DNA of 64,000 nt from Pseudomonadota bacterium (lineage in GTDB: Bacteria > Pseudomonadota > Gammaproteobacteria > Burkholderiales > Burkholderiaceae_C), in contig JAIUPQ010000003.1 of assembly GCA_020161145.1 (NCBI GenBank), positions 186,001 to 250,000 on the forward strand, in the 5' to 3' direction. A program made the translations under genes and the position numbers. Below are positions 1 through 11,860 of this stretch, in pieces. The notes under the pieces were generated by a model. It was given only the letters and a program-made list of their open reading frames with translations. It made no database searches and was not told the origin of the DNA. Positions within the stretch are counted from its first letter, which is position 1. Each line of letters begins with the position of its first letter.

Positions 1-866
1 CGCTCGGCGCCGCTCTCGATGCGCTCGGGCCAGGCCAGGCCATAGGCAATGGGCACGCGCATGTCGGGCGTGCCCAGCTGCGCCAGCACCGAATGGTCGC
101 GGCAGACCACCATCGAGTGGATGATGCTTTGCGGGTGGATGACGACGCGGATCTGCTCGGGCGTCAGGTCGAACAGCCAGCGCGCCTCAATCACCTCCAG
201 CGCCTTGTTCATCATGGTGGCCGAATCCACCGAAATCTTGCGGCCCATGACCCAGTTGGGGTGGGCGCAGGCCTCATCGGGCGTGACGCTGGTCAACGTG
301 GCCGGGTCGCGCTGGCGAAACGGCCCGCCCGAGGCGGTGAGCACGATGTGGTCGATCTGCACCGCCCACTGCGCGTGATCCGGCGGCAGGCACTGGAAGA
401 TGGCCGAGTGCTCGGAGTCGATGGGAATCAGCGTGGCGCCGCCCTCGTGCACGGCTCGCATGAAAACCGCGCCGCCGACAACCAGCGCTTCTTTGTTGGC
501 CAGCAGCAGCCGCTTGCCGGCGCGCGCGGCGGCGATGCAGGGCGCCAGGCCGGCCGCGCCGACGACGGCGGCCATCACCGTGTCCACCTCCGGGTGGGCG
601 GCCAGTTGCACCAGCGCCTCGGCGCCGTCCAGCACCTCGGTGGGGCTGCCGGCCGCGCGCAGCGCGCGGCGCAACTCGGCGGCGGCGGCCGCATCCACCA
701 GCGCCGCATAGCGGGGCCGGTGCACCAGGCACTGCGCCAGCAGATCCTGATGGCGGCCATGGGCCGTCAGCGCAAAGACGCGGTAGCGCCCCGGGTGGCG
801 CGCCATCACGTCCAGCGTGTTGCCCCCGATGGAGCCGGTGGCACCCAGCACGCAGACCTGTTGCAT
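1..866 (-). CDS. dxr: 1-deoxy-D-xylulose 5-phosphate reductoisomerase, N-terminal part
   Basis: Second step of the MEP isoprenoid pathway: NADPH-dependent conversion of DXP to MEP in the cytoplasm. About 288 N-terminal residues are present; the gene runs off the left edge (family length about 390-400). Visible family features are the nucleotide-binding [11 protein letters not shown] at residue 8, NKEALVVGG, the metal/substrate region [21 protein letters not shown], and [20 protein letters not shown]. The ATG overlaps the cdsA stop (TGATG), so it is probably translationally coupled as the last visible gene of the rpsB-to-dxr cluster. Confidence 0.96.
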   Translation of the reverse strand, partial: MQQVCVLGATGSIGGNTLDVMARHPGRYRVFALTAHGRHQDLLAQCLVHRPRYAALVDAAAAAELRRALRAAGSPTEVLDGAEALVQLAAHPEVDTVMAAVVGAAGLAPCIAAARAGKRLLLANKEALVVGGAVFMRAVHEGGATLIPIDSEHSAIFQCLPPDHAQWAVQIDHIVLTASGGPFRQRDPATLTSVTPDEACAHPNWVMGRKISVDSATMMNKALEVIEARWLFDLTPEQIRVVIHPQSIIHSMVVCRDHSVLAQLGTPDMRVPIAYGLAWPERIESGAE

Positions 867-1705
867 CAGACGACAACCCAAGTCAACAACGCCATGGCGG
901 CAGGCAACACCGGCAGCAGCGCATCCATGCGGTCCAGCACGCCGCCATGGCCGGGCAGCAACTGGCTGGAATCCTTGACGCCGGCTGCGCGCTTGACCAG
1001 CGATTCGAACAGATCGCCCAGCGCGCTGAGCGCCGCCAACAGACCCGTCCAGATCACCACACCGGCCAGGCCACGTCGCTCACCCATCGCAGCAAAAAAA
1101 CTGCTTTGCGGCTCCGGGGCAAGCTGCCACCAGACCACCCCCAGCGCCATGGCGGTCAGCACCCCGCCGGCAAGGCCCTCGCGGGTTTTGCCCGGACTCA
1201 CGGTGGGCGCCAACTTGGTGCGACCCATCAGCCGACCTGTGAAATAGGCGCCGGTGTCACACACCCAGACGATGCAGCACACCGACAGCAGGAAGGCCAC
1301 GCCGCGCTCGCGCAGCGCCAGAACCGCCATGGCCGTCAGCAGCATCAGCACGACACCGGCTTCGGCCCGGCCCAAAGCCGGCAGTCGGCGCCAACCGTCC
1401 ACGCCAGCGCGCAAAGACAGCACCAGCAACACCATCCAACCCAGCGTCACCGCAGGCCAGAACCAGGCCGGCAGGTCGGCAGGCCACCAACCCATGAGCC
1501 CGGCCATGGCGCCCACAGCCACCACCACCACGCCGTGCCCAACGGCCATGGCAGGCGACGCGCCATTCATGCGCGCCCACTCCCAGGCTCCAGCAGCAGC
1601 CAACGCCAGCACCAGCGCCGCAAACGGCAATGGGCTGGCCGCCATCAGCGTGCCCACCAAGATGGCCAGCAGCACCACCGCAGTGACAATGCGCTGCCCC
1701 AGCAT
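866..1705 (-). CDS. cdsA: phosphatidate cytidylyltransferase
   Basis: Makes CDP-diacylglycerol from phosphatidate and CTP, the entry point to phospholipid synthesis; integral inner-membrane enzyme. The 279-residue product is almost entirely hydrophobic helices and carries the family signature near its C-terminus ([20 protein letters not shown] followed by GVLDRMD). It lies 1 bp downstream of uppS and overlaps the dxr start by one base, the usual gene order in beta- and gammaproteobacteria. Confidence 0.96.
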   Translation of the reverse strand: MLGQRIVTAVVLLAILVGTLMAASPLPFAALVLALAAAGAWEWARMNGASPAMAVGHGVVVVAVGAMAGLMGWWPADLPAWFWPAVTLGWMVLLVLSLRAGVDGWRRLPALGRAEAGVVLMLLTAMAVLALRERGVAFLLSVCCIVWVCDTGAYFTGRLMGRTKLAPTVSPGKTREGLAGGVLTAMALGVVWWQLAPEPQSSFFAAMGERRGLAGVVIWTGLLAALSALGDLFESLVKRAAGVKDSSQLLPGHGGVLDRMDALLPVLPAAMALLTWVVV

Positions 1706-1706
1706 C

Positions 1707-2414
1707 TCAGGCTTTCACCCCGCCATAGCGGCGGTCGCGCGCATGGAAGGCAGCAATGGCTGTGTCCAGTTGCGCCGCGTCAAAGTCGGGCCACAGGCAG
1801 TCGGTGAAATAGAACTCCGCATACGCCAGCTGCCACAGCAGAAAGTTGGAAACGCGCAGTTCGCCGCCGGTGCGAATGAAGAGGTCGGGGTCGGGCGCGT
1901 GGGCCAGCGCCATGCGGGCGCTGAGCGCGTCCTCGGTGATCTCATCGGGCGCCAGGCCATCACGCATCGCGGCGCGGCAGGCCTGGGCAATGTCCCAGCG
2001 GCCACCGTAGTTGAACGCCACCGAAATGGTCAGCCCCGTGTTGGCGGCCGTCAGGTCTTCAGCCTCCTGCCAGGCCGCGCGCACCTTCTCGGAGACGGCC
2101 GAACGCTCACCGATGACCTTGATGCGGTAGCCATCCTTGGCAAAGCGCCTGAGGTAGCTGGAGACCCCCAGCAGCACCAGGTTCATCAGGCCCGAGACCT
2201 CTTCGTCGGGCCGCTTCCAGTTCTCGGACGAGAAGGCGTACAAGGTCAGGTACTGCACGCCGCGGCGGGCGCAGTCGTCAATGACCTTGACCACCGTCTC
2301 CATGCCGACCTTGTGCCCCACCACGCGCGGCATCAGGCGCTTCTTGGCCCAGCGGCCATTGCCGTCCATGACGATGGCGATGTGCCGGGGCACGGCCAGG
2401 GCTGTATCCGCCAT
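1707..2414 (-). CDS. uppS: isoprenyl (undecaprenyl) diphosphate synthase
   Basis: Cis-prenyltransferase that elongates farnesyl-PP with isopentenyl-PP to undecaprenyl-PP, the lipid carrier for peptidoglycan precursors. The 235-residue product has the catalytic MDGNGRWA near residue 17 and the C-terminal IPP-binding RTGGELRVSNFLLWQLAYAE motif. The ATG overlaps the frr stop codon (TGATG). The cluster also holds dxr, which feeds IPP to this enzyme. Confidence 0.96.
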   Translation of the reverse strand: MADTALAVPRHIAIVMDGNGRWAKKRLMPRVVGHKVGMETVVKVIDDCARRGVQYLTLYAFSSENWKRPDEEVSGLMNLVLLGVSSYLRRFAKDGYRIKVIGERSAVSEKVRAAWQEAEDLTAANTGLTISVAFNYGGRWDIAQACRAAMRDGLAPDEITEDALSARMALAHAPDPDLFIRTGGELRVSNFLLWQLAYAEFYFTDCLWPDFDAAQLDTAIAAFHARDRRYGGVKA

Positions 2415-2974
2415 CAGACCGCCAGGATGTCGGCTTCTTTGGATTGCACCAGCTTGTCGATTTCGGCCACGGTGCGGTCGGTGAGTTTTTGCACCTCGTC
2501 CTGGGCCCGGCGCTCGTCGTCCTCGGAGATGGCCTTGTCCTTGAGCAGGCGCTTGAGCTGGTCGTTGGCGTCGCGGCGCAGGTTGCGCACCGCCACCTTG
2601 CCTTCTTCACCGGTGTGGCGGGCGACCTTGGTCAGCTCCTTGCGGCGCTCTTCGGTGAGCGCCGGCATGGGCACGCGCAGCAGGTCGCCCTGAGCCGCCG
2701 GGTTGAGACCCAGGTCGGACTCGCGGATGGCCTTCTCGATCTTCTGGCCCATGCCCTTCTCCCAGGGCTGGACGCTGATGGTGCGCGCGTCCAGCAGGCT
2801 GACGTTGGCCACCTGGCTGAGCGGCACCATGGAGCCGTAGTAGTCCACGTGCACCTGGTCGAGGATGCCGGGGTGGGCACGGCCGGTGCGGATTTTCTGC
2901 AACTCGCCCTTGAGCGACTCGATGGACTTGGCCATCTTGGACTCGGCGGTTTTCTTGATGTCGGCAATCGTCAT
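2414..2974 (-). CDS. frr: ribosome recycling factor
   Basis: Splits post-termination ribosomes together with EF-G. The start [11 protein letters not shown] gives 186 residues, matching the family length of about 185; the open frame continues upstream, but that extension is unlike RRF. Recognisable features are [20 protein letters not shown], the domain boundary sequence around [20 protein letters not shown], and a C-terminal helix rich in charged residues ([20 protein letters not shown]). It follows pyrH by 13 bp. Confidence 0.97.
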   Translation of the reverse strand: MTIADIKKTAESKMAKSIESLKGELQKIRTGRAHPGILDQVHVDYYGSMVPLSQVANVSLLDARTISVQPWEKGMGQKIEKAIRESDLGLNPAAQGDLLRVPMPALTEERRKELTKVARHTGEEGKVAVRNLRRDANDQLKRLLKDKAISEDDERRAQDEVQKLTDRTVAEIDKLVQSKEADILAV

Positions 2975-2987
2975 GACCTGTCTTCCT

Positions 2988-3692
2988 TCACACATGCACC
3001 AGGGTGCCTTCGTCCTCGCCTTGCACCACGCGCTTGAGCGCGCCGGGCTTGACGATGGAGAACACCTTGACCGGCAGCTTCTGATCGCGGCACAGCGCAA
3101 ACGCCGTGGCGTCCATCACCTGCAGGTTCTTGGCGATGGCTTCGTCGAAGCTGATGCGCGCGTAGCGGGTGGCCGTCGGATCCTTGTTGGGGTCGGCGCT
3201 GTAGACGCCGTCCACCTTGGTGGCCTTCAGAACCACCTCGGCACCGACCTCGGCGCCACGCAACGCGGCAGCGGTGTCGGTGGTGAAGAAGGGGTTGCCG
3301 GTGCCGGCCGCAAACACCACCACCTTGCCTTCTTCCAGGTACTGCAGCGCCTTGGGGCGCACATAGGGCTCGACCACCTGATCGATGGAGATGGCCGACA
3401 TGACACGCGCCGTCAGCCCCTCCAGCCGCATGGTGTCGGCCAGCGCCAGCGCGTTCATCACGGTGGCCAGCATGCCCATGTAGTCGGCTGTGGCGCGGTC
3501 CATGCCCGAGGCACCGCCGGCCATGCCGCGAAAAATGTTGCCCCCGCCAATGACCACCGCGACCTGACAACCCAGCGCCGTGACGTCGCGCACCTCGCGC
3601 ACCATGCGCGCGATGGTGGGCTGGTTGATGCCATAGGCATCGTCGCCCATCAGGGCTTCGCCGGAGAGTTTGAGCAGGATGCGTTTGTACAT
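2988..3692 (-). CDS. pyrH: UMP kinase
   Basis: Phosphorylates UMP to UDP in pyrimidine synthesis; the bacterial enzyme is a hexameric amino-acid-kinase-fold protein, usually GTP-activated and UTP-inhibited. The chosen start [14 protein letters not shown] gives 234 residues, close to the usual 235-245. GGGNIFRG and the C-terminal [19 protein letters not shown] motif are visible. It lies between tsf and frr, as in most proteobacteria. Confidence 0.97.
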   Translation of the reverse strand: MYKRILLKLSGEALMGDDAYGINQPTIARMVREVRDVTALGCQVAVVIGGGNIFRGMAGGASGMDRATADYMGMLATVMNALALADTMRLEGLTARVMSAISIDQVVEPYVRPKALQYLEEGKVVVFAAGTGNPFFTTDTAAALRGAEVGAEVVLKATKVDGVYSADPNKDPTATRYARISFDEAIAKNLQVMDATAFALCRDQKLPVKVFSIVKPGALKRVVQGEDEGTLVHV

Positions 3693-3786
3693 GGGCAGCA
3701 AAGAGAATGGTGGGTGAACGTGGGCCGGCCGGCCACCGCCGACACGGGGCGGCGGCACAGCCAGCCATTGTTCACCAATTCGGGCC

Positions 3787-4683
3787 TCAGGCGCCCTTGG
3801 CGGCAGCCACTTGCGCGGCCACTTCGGCGGCGAAGTCGTCGGTCTTCTTCTCGATGCCCTCACCCACCACGTAAAGCGTGAACGCCTTGACCGTCGTGCC
3901 CTTGTCCTTGAGCATCTGCGCCACGGTCTGCTTGCCGTCGGCGGCCTTGACGAAGACCTGATCGAGCAGCGAAACCTCCTTGAGGAACTTCTGCACGCTG
4001 CCTTCAACCATCTTGGCCACGATGTCGGCCGGCTTGCCCGACTCGGCGGCCTTTTCGGTGGCGATCTTGCGCTCTTTCTCAACCAGTTCGGCAGCCACTT
4101 CGTTGCTGGACAGCGCGGCCGGCTTCATGGCCGCCACGTGCATGGCCACGTCCTTGGCGGCCACGGCGTCACCGTCGAACTCCACCACCACGCCGATGCG
4201 CGTGCCGTGCAGGTAATGGGCCAGCTTGGCGCCGCCATCCCAGCGCTTGAAGCGGCGGATGGACATGTTCTCGCCGATCTTGCCGATCAGGCCTTTGCGC
4301 ACGTCTTCCACCGTGGGGCCGAAGGTCTCCATGGCCAGCGGCAGGGCCGCGAGCGCCGCCACATCGGCCGGGTTCTTCTCGGCCACCAGCTTGGCCAGCT
4401 CGGCGGCAAAGGCCAGGAAGGTGTCGTTCTTGGAGACGAAGTCGGTCTCGCAGTTGATCTCGATCAGCGCGCCGTTGCTGCCCGCCACGTGGGCGGCGAT
4501 CACGCCTTCGGCGGTGATGCGCGAGGCGGCCTTGCCGGCCTTGTTGCCCAGCTTGACGCGCAGGATTTCTTCGGCGCGCACCATGTCGCCGTCGGCCTCG
4601 GTCAGCGCCTTCTTGCACTCCATCATCGGCGCGTCGGTCTTGCCGCGCAACTCGGCCACCATGCTGGCGGTGATTGCTGCCAT
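3787..4683 (-). CDS. tsf: translation elongation factor Ts
   Basis: Guanine-nucleotide exchange factor for EF-Tu. The start [16 protein letters not shown] gives 298 residues, the usual size. The N-terminal UBA-like helices ([20 protein letters not shown]) and the core motif [12 protein letters not shown] are visible. It follows rpsB after a 71-bp gap that holds a terminator-like hairpin, so its level may be set by read-through from rpsB. Confidence 0.97.
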   Translation of the reverse strand: MAAITASMVAELRGKTDAPMMECKKALTEADGDMVRAEEILRVKLGNKAGKAASRITAEGVIAAHVAGSNGALIEINCETDFVSKNDTFLAFAAELAKLVAEKNPADVAALAALPLAMETFGPTVEDVRKGLIGKIGENMSIRRFKRWDGGAKLAHYLHGTRIGVVVEFDGDAVAAKDVAMHVAAMKPAALSSNEVAAELVEKERKIATEKAAESGKPADIVAKMVEGSVQKFLKEVSLLDQVFVKAADGKQTVAQMLKDKGTTVKAFTLYVVGEGIEKKTDDFAAEVAAQVAAAKGA

Positions 4684-4710
4684 GTGTTCTCTCCAGTTCA
4701 ATGTGTCACG

Positions 4711-4732
4711 AAAAAGGGGCTACGCGAGCCCC
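4711..4732 (-). terminator. intercistronic terminator/attenuator between rpsB and tsf
   Basis: Read on the minus strand, GGGGCT-CGCGT-AGCCCC forms a 6-bp GC stem directly followed by TTTTT. It lies 22 bp after the rpsB stop and before the tsf start. Partial termination between rpsB and tsf is known in E. coli, so an attenuator rather than a full stop is the likely role here (inference). Confidence 0.7.
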
Positions 4733-4754
4733 TGATGATTGGCGGGCGAGGGGC

Positions 4755-5501
4755 TCAGGCCTCCTCGTTGACCTCGACGAATTCGTCGCCGTCGGCGGCC
4801 ACGGCCTGCACCAGCTCCTGCGTGGCGTTGGCCTTGCCTTCCAGCACGGCATCGGCCACGGCCTTGGCATACAGCGCCACGGCCTTGGCCGAGTCGTCGT
4901 TGCCGGGGATCACGTAGTCCACGCCTTCGGGCGAATGGTTGGTGTCGACCACGCCGATCACGGGAATGCCCAGCTTGTTGGCCTCGGCCACGGCGATCTT
5001 GTGGAAGCCCACGTCAATGACGAAGATGGCATCGGGCAGCGCGCCCATGTCTTGAATGCCGCCGATGTCTTTTTCGAGCTTGGCCAGCTCACGGTCGAAC
5101 ATCAGCGCCTCTTTCTTGATGCGCATCTCGGCGCCAGCCTCTTTCTGGGCCTGCATTTCCTTGAGCTTCTTCAGGCTGCCCTTGACCGTCTTGAAGTTGG
5201 TCAGCATGCCACCCAGCCAGCGCTGGTCCACGTAGGGCATGCCGGCGCGCTGCGCTTCCATGGCCACCACTTCGCGGGCCTGGCGCTTGGTGCCCACCAG
5301 CAGGATGTTGCCGCGCTTGGCGGACATCTGGCGCACGAACTTCAACGCTTCCTCGAACTTGGGCAGCGTCTTTTCGAGGTTGATGATGTGGATCTTGTTG
5401 CGATGGCCATAAATGAAGGGGGCCATCTTGGGGTTCCAGAAGCGCGTTTGGTGCCCGAAATGGACACCGGCTTCCAGCATTTCACGCATGGATACGGACA
5501 T
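4755..5501 (-). CDS. rpsB: 30S ribosomal protein S2
   Basis: Structural protein of the small subunit. The start [20 protein letters not shown] gives 248 residues; a GGAG Shine-Dalgarno lies 7 bp upstream and excludes the longer open frame. Family motifs [20 protein letters not shown] and [12 protein letters not shown] are visible. First gene of the cluster, preceded by a long structured leader and an extended -10 promoter. Confidence 0.98.
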   Translation of the reverse strand: MSVSMREMLEAGVHFGHQTRFWNPKMAPFIYGHRNKIHIINLEKTLPKFEEALKFVRQMSAKRGNILLVGTKRQAREVVAMEAQRAGMPYVDQRWLGGMLTNFKTVKGSLKKLKEMQAQKEAGAEMRIKKEALMFDRELAKLEKDIGGIQDMGALPDAIFVIDVGFHKIAVAEANKLGIPVIGVVDTNHSPEGVDYVIPGNDDSAKAVALYAKAVADAVLEGKANATQELVQAVAADGDEFVEVNEEA

Positions 5502-5540
5502 GGTTTCTCCGAAGGTTGGGTCTAGAATGCCGGCCTGCAT

Positions 5541-5568
5541 TTGCAAGCAGGGGAAAGCCCTGTTGCAA
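5541..5568 (-). promoter_or_regulatory. rpsB leader hairpin, start-proximal
   Basis: TTGCAA-(G)-CAGGG-gaaag-CCCTG-TTGCAA forms an 11-bp stem with one bulged base, 40 bp upstream of the rpsB ATG, inside the inferred 5' leader of the minus-strand transcript. There is no T-run in the sense direction, so it is not an obvious terminator. It may be part of an S2 autoregulatory structure (inference). Confidence 0.5.
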
Positions 5569-5596
5569 CACCTCTCGGTGGCCGGATTCGTACTTG

Positions 5597-5619
5597 CGGC
5601 AGGGCACCATGCCCTGCCG
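5597..5619 (-). promoter_or_regulatory. rpsB leader hairpin, promoter-proximal
   Basis: A perfect 9-bp inverted repeat (CGGCAGGGC / GCCCTGCCG) with a 5-nt loop, between the putative rpsB promoter and the second leader hairpin. Ribosomal protein S2 represses its own mRNA through leader structure in gammaproteobacteria; whether this hairpin does the same here is unproven. Confidence 0.5.
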
Positions 5620-5679
5620 GCCTCACCGGGCAGCGGGGCGCTTCATCTGAAGCCCTCGCCCACTCAGCAAAACCTAAAG

Positions 5680-5688
5680 ATTGTAGCA
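5680..5688 (-). promoter_or_regulatory. putative extended -10 promoter of rpsB
   Basis: The minus strand reads TGCTACAAT, an extended -10 element (TGn plus TACAAT). No clear -35 is seen, as is common for extended -10 promoters. Transcription from here would give a leader of about 170 nt. The site overlaps the ribosome-binding region of the divergent flavoprotein gene. Confidence 0.5.
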
Positions 5689-5711
5689 GTCGTTTGAGGG
5701 AGAACCACATC

Positions 5712-6941
5712 ATGCGCATCGCGGTCATCGGCGGCGGCCTTGCCGGCTGCGCCACCGCCTGCGAGCTCGCGCTGGCCGGGCACGAGGTCAGTCTGATGGA
5801 GCGCAGCGGCAGCGTGGCCGCCGAGGCCAGTTTTGCGCCCACGGGCGCCATTGCCGCGGCCATGCTGGCCGGCTTCGGCCCGCTGGCGCTGGCCGCTGCC
5901 GGCCAGCCACCCGCGCGCGCCACGCCCACCGATCTGCTGCGGCCGGGCCGCGCCCGCTGGGCTCACCAGTCGCGCAAGCCCCATCCGGGCACGGCCCGCC
6001 ATGCCCAGGTGCTGGCCCAGGAAAGCCCGCTGCGCCTGACCGCACTGGCGCATCACCACCAACTGGCCCTGGAGGACAGCCACCAGGCCGCCAGCCTGCT
6101 GGTGCTGTTCACCACCGCCCGCGCCCGCAGCCGGGTGCAGAAGCTGGCCACCCGCCAGCACAGCGGGCCCGACTCCCCCTGGCAGGTGCCCGAGCCGCTG
6201 GACGCCGACGCCGCCCAGGCGCTGGAGCCCGGCCTGGCCACCGCCGCGCTCAAGGGGGGGGCCTGGCACCTGCCAGGCCAGGCCTTGATCCACGCCCACA
6301 CCCTGGCGCATGCGCTCAAGGACGAAACCCGCCGGCTGGGCGCACACATCCATTTCGGCCAGGCGGTTCACCGCATCGAGCCGGGCCCGCCGTGGCGCGT
6401 GGAAGGCCAGGCCTACGACGCCGTGGTGCTGTGCACCGGCGGGCTGACCCTTTCTGGCGCGGGCCTGCCCAAGCCGCCGCTGCGCCCGCGCTGGGCCATG
6501 AGCCTGACCGCCCCGCTGCAAAGCATGGACCACAACCTGGAGCAAGGCCCGCTGGCCGGCCCGCAAGGCATCGTGGCCGACGCCCAGGCCGGTGTGGTCA
6601 TCACCCGGCTGGGCGACCGCCTGCGCGCCGCCACCGATTGCGGCTGGCAGGCCGGCGACGCGGCCACCGCGCGCCGACTCTACGAATGCCTGGAGCGCTG
6701 GTTCCCGGGCGCCGCGCGCAGCGCCAGGGTGCAAAGCTGGAGCCACGCCGTGGCCTTGACGCCGGACGGCCTGCCGCTGGTTGGCCCGGCTGGCGACGCC
6801 CCCGGCCTGTGGCTGCACCTGGGCCTGGGCCTGCACGGTGCCGCCTGGGCCGTGGCCGGTGCCCACCGGCTGGCACGGCAGATCGGTGGGGCAGCGCCGG
6901 ACGCGCTGGACGCCGCGCTGGCACCGAGCCGCTGGCGCTGA
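5712..6941 (+). CDS. DadA-like FAD-dependent oxidoreductase
   Basis: Product of 409 residues with an N-terminal Rossmann dinucleotide site (MRIAVIGGGLAGCATACELA) and the C-terminal DAO-family pattern (TPDGLPLVGPAG). The family covers D-amino acid dehydrogenases and glycine/sarcosine oxidases; the substrate cannot be read from sequence. The ATG was chosen over the longer frame because of a GAGGGAG ribosome-binding site and the glycine-rich motif at the very N-terminus. It is followed after 94 bp by a TAXI-TRAP transporter operon on the same strand, so it may oxidise the imported compound (inference). Confidence 0.8.
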   Translation: MRIAVIGGGLAGCATACELALAGHEVSLMERSGSVAAEASFAPTGAIAAAMLAGFGPLALAAAGQPPARATPTDLLRPGRARWAHQSRKPHPGTARHAQVLAQESPLRLTALAHHHQLALEDSHQAASLLVLFTTARARSRVQKLATRQHSGPDSPWQVPEPLDADAAQALEPGLATAALKGGAWHLPGQALIHAHTLAHALKDETRRLGAHIHFGQAVHRIEPGPPWRVEGQAYDAVVLCTGGLTLSGAGLPKPPLRPRWAMSLTAPLQSMDHNLEQGPLAGPQGIVADAQAGVVITRLGDRLRAATDCGWQAGDAATARRLYECLERWFPGAARSARVQSWSHAVALTPDGLPLVGPAGDAPGLWLHLGLGLHGAAWAVAGAHRLARQIGGAAPDALDAALAPSRWR

Positions 6942-7035
6942 ATGCAGCCGCCGCATGGGTGATATCCCGGCTGGCGGCCCGGCGGCCCGCCGCCTATCCT
7001 CGCGGGCACCTTCCCAGCCTTGAGGAACCTTGCCC

Positions 7036-8000
7036 ATGCAGACCCCGCCGCTTCATCGCCGTCATGCCCTTGCCCTGGGCGCGGCTTCGCTGCTGGCCCC
7101 CGGCAGCCTGCTGGCCCAGAGCCCGGCCTTCATCAACGTGCTGACGGGCGGCCAGAGCGGCGTCTACTACCCGCTGGGCGTGGCCCTGGCGCAGATCTTC
7201 AACAAAGACGTCCCGCGGGCGCGCGCCACCACCCAGGTGACCAAGGCCTCGGCTGAAAACCTCAATCTGCTGCAAGCCGGCCGGGGCGAGCTGGCCTTCA
7301 CCCTGGGCGACGCCCTCTCCGATGCCTGGCGCGGCGACGCCGAAGCCGGCTTCAAGACCAAACTCGACAAGCTGCGCGGCCTGGCCGGCATCTACAACAA
7401 CTACGTGCAGGTGGTGGCCAGCGCCGACTCGGGCATCAAGACCCTGGCCGACCTCAAAGGCAAGCGCGTCTCGGTGGGCGCCGCGCGCTCGGGCACCGAG
7501 CTCAACGCCCGCGCCGTGTTCAAGGCCGCCGGCCTGGCCTACACCGACCTGGCCAAGGTCGAGTACCTGCCGTTTGCCGAGTCGGTGGAGCTGATGAAGA
7601 ACCGCCAGCTCGACGCCACGCTGCAGTCGGCCGGCCTGGGCGTGGCCTCCATTCGCGACCTGGCCACGGCGGTCAAGATCGTCGTCGTACCCATCCCGGC
7701 CGAGGTGGTGGCCAAGGTGGGCGACGCCGCCTATCAGCCGGCCCAGATCCCCGCCGGCACCTACACCGGCCAGACGGCCGCCGTGGCCACGGCGGCCATC
7801 CCCAACTTCCTGGTCACCCACAGCGGCGTGTCCGACGAGGTGGCCTACCAGATGGCCAAGGCCATTTACGCCAACCTGGACACCCTCTACGCCGCCCACA
7901 ACGCCGCGCGCGGCATCCGCCGCGAGGCCGCCGTGCAAGGCATGCCCGTGCCGCTGCACCCCGGCGCCGAGCGCTACTACAAGGAAGTCGGCGTCATCAA

Positions 8001-8004
<4 letters not shown>
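7036..8004 (+). CDS. TRAP transporter solute-binding protein, TAXI family
   Basis: Periplasmic binding protein of a TAXI-type TRAP importer, 322 residues. A signal sequence with twin arginines (RRHALALGAASLLAPGSLLA) suggests Tat or Sec export. The mature start AFINVLTGGQSGVYYPLG is typical of the TAXI family, as are the central VTKASAENLNLLQAG and LADLKGKRVSVGAARSGTE. The ATG at 7036 has GAGGAA 8 bp upstream; a TTG six bases earlier is less likely. The stop overlaps the permease start (ATGA). Known TAXI ligands include glutamate/glutamine and dicarboxylates; the one used here is unknown. Confidence 0.9.
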
Positions 8005-9997
<1,993 letters not shown>

Positions 9998-9998
<1 letters not shown>

Positions 9999-10408
9999 TG
10001 CCCGCGCTGTGCCTGGCCCTGGCTGCGGCGCTGACCGCGCCCGTGGCCATCCCCGCTCCCACCTTCACGCTGGCCTGGACGCACTCCATCGAACACCAGC
10101 GCTGGGAAGAGGACTACGCCCTCACCCCCACCGGCCTGCGCCTGGTGCGCGCCCGCGTGCGCGGCTCGGGCGCCGGCATGGAGCCGGCAGCGAACGCACG
10201 GCTTGAAGAGGGCTGGTATGTGTGGGAGCCAGCGGCCGACCCCGTGCCCGAACTGCGCCTCACACGCAGCGGCCACACGGCCGACTACGACTTGTGTCTG
10301 CCGGGCCAGCCCTGCGCGCCGCTGAGCCACTGGCTGCCCAGCGATGGGGGCGTGACAGGGGTGTGGGCGTGCGAGCCGCCGCCTGCCCGGCGTAAGCTGC
10401 CGCCATGA
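9998..10408 (+). CDS. DUF1850 domain protein of the TAXI-TRAP operon
   Basis: 136-residue protein with a short hydrophobic N-terminus and the DUF1850-type pattern (FTLAWTHSIEHQRWEEDY, followed by LRLVRARVRGSGAGME and GWYVWEP). DUF1850 genes regularly accompany TAXI-TRAP permeases, but their role is not established. The ATG overlaps the permease stop (TGATG) and its own stop overlaps the next gene's ATG, placing it firmly in the transporter operon. It is probably exported. Confidence 0.8.
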
Positions 10409-11859
10409 CCCCCCTGCACCCACCCGCCGCCGACACCCCGCTCCACGCCACCGCCGCCTCCCGCGCCATCGAGGCGCGGCAACTGGCAGCCCACGCACCC
10501 GGCGCGCTGATGGCGCGCGCCGGCCTGGCCGTGGCCAAGCTGGCGCTGGTGCTGGCGCCGCAAGGCCGCAGCGCCTGGGTGCTGGCCGGCCCCGGCCACA
10601 ACGGCGGTGACGGCTGGGTGGCGGCACGCCACCTGCACGCCTGTGGCTGGGCCGTCTGCGTCGTCACGGCGGCCGATCCGGCGCGGCTGCCACCCGACGC
10701 GGCGGCGGCCCGCACGGCCGCGCTGGCAGCCGGTGTGCCCTGGCAGACCGAGTGGCCCGCCGGCACGCCAGACCTGCTCATCGACGCCCTGCTGGGCCTG
10801 GGTCAAACGCGGGCGCCCGAGGGCGCCATCGCCGCCAGCGTGGCGCGGATCAACGCCCTGCCCGCCCCGGTGCTGGCGGTGGACGTGCCCACGGGCCTGG
10901 ACGACACACGCGGCGTGCGGCTGGGCACCGAAGCCGTGCGCGCCAGCGCCACGCTGACGCTGCTGACCGCCAAGCCGGGTCTCTTCACCGCCGAGGGCCG
11001 CGACCATGCGGGCACCGTCTGGCACGACGCGCTGGCCACCGCCGATGCGGCCCCGCCCGACGCCTGGCTGACCGGCCGCAGCACCGCGCTGGCCGCCCGG
11101 CCACTCCGGCAGCACCGCGATCACAAAGGCCGCTTTGGTGACGTCTGGGTCATTGGTGGCGACGCCGCCATGGCCGGCGCCGGCGCGCTGGCGGCGCGCG
11201 CCGCCTTGCAGGCCGGTGCCGGCCGCGTGTTCGTGGCCGGCCCGGCCCACCCCAGCCTGCCGCCCGATGTGATGACGCCCGCAGCCGGGGCCTGGCATGT
11301 GCCGGGCGTGGCCGAGGCGGCCACCGTGGTGGCCGGCTGTGGTGGTGGCGGCGCGGTGGCCACCGTGTTGCCCGAAGCCCTGGCGCGCGCCGGGCGTCTG
11401 GTGCTGGACGCCGACGCGCTGAACGCCATCGCCGCCGATGCCGCGCTGGCCGCGCAGCTCAGCGCACGCCAGCAACCCACGGTGCTCACGCCGCATCCGC
11501 TCGAAGCCGCACGGCTGCTCAGCCTGACCGCCGCCGCCGTGCAGGCCGACCGGCTCGCCGCTGCCCAGGCCCTGGCCCAGCGCTATGGCGCCACCGTGGT
11601 GCTCAAGGGCTCGGGCAGCGTGGTGGCCGCGCCGGGCGCCGTGCCTTTCATCAACCCCACCGGCAATGCCCGTCTGGCCGTGCCCGGCAGTGGCGACGTG
11701 CTGGCCGGCTGGCTGGCCGGGCTGTGGGCTCAGCAGACGGATGCCGATGCGCAGCGCCTGGCCGCAGGCGCCGTCTGGTGGCATGGCGCGGCGGCCGCTG
11801 CCGGGCCTGCGGATGCGCCCTTCAGCGCCTCGGCGCTGGTGGCGGCACTGGGCACCTGA
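10405..11859 (+). CDS. nnrD: bifunctional NAD(P)H-hydrate epimerase/dehydratase
   Basis: Repairs hydrated NAD(P)H: the N-terminal domain epimerises NAD(P)HX and the C-terminal ribokinase-like domain dehydrates S-NAD(P)HX. Both parts are present in 484 residues: GPGHNGGDGWVAARHL and VDVPTGLDDT in the N-terminal half, HRDHKGRFGDVWVIGGD at the junction, and VLTPHPLEAARL plus the catalytic PGSGDVLAGWLAGL at the end. The start overlaps the DUF1850 stop (ATGA), so this housekeeping repair gene is co-transcribed with the transporter. It converges on the YbaK-type gene with 1 bp between them. Confidence 0.93.
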   Translation: MTPLHPPAADTPLHATAASRAIEARQLAAHAPGALMARAGLAVAKLALVLAPQGRSAWVLAGPGHNGGDGWVAARHLHACGWAVCVVTAADPARLPPDAAAARTAALAAGVPWQTEWPAGTPDLLIDALLGLGQTRAPEGAIAASVARINALPAPVLAVDVPTGLDDTRGVRLGTEAVRASATLTLLTAKPGLFTAEGRDHAGTVWHDALATADAAPPDAWLTGRSTALAARPLRQHRDHKGRFGDVWVIGGDAAMAGAGALAARAALQAGAGRVFVAGPAHPSLPPDVMTPAAGAWHVPGVAEAATVVAGCGGGGAVATVLPEALARAGRLVLDADALNAIAADAALAAQLSARQQPTVLTPHPLEAARLLSLTAAAVQADRLAAAQALAQRYGATVVLKGSGSVVAAPGAVPFINPTGNARLAVPGSGDVLAGWLAGLWAQQTDADAQRLAAGAVWWHGAAAAAGPADAPFSASALVAALGT

Positions 11860-11860
11860 G

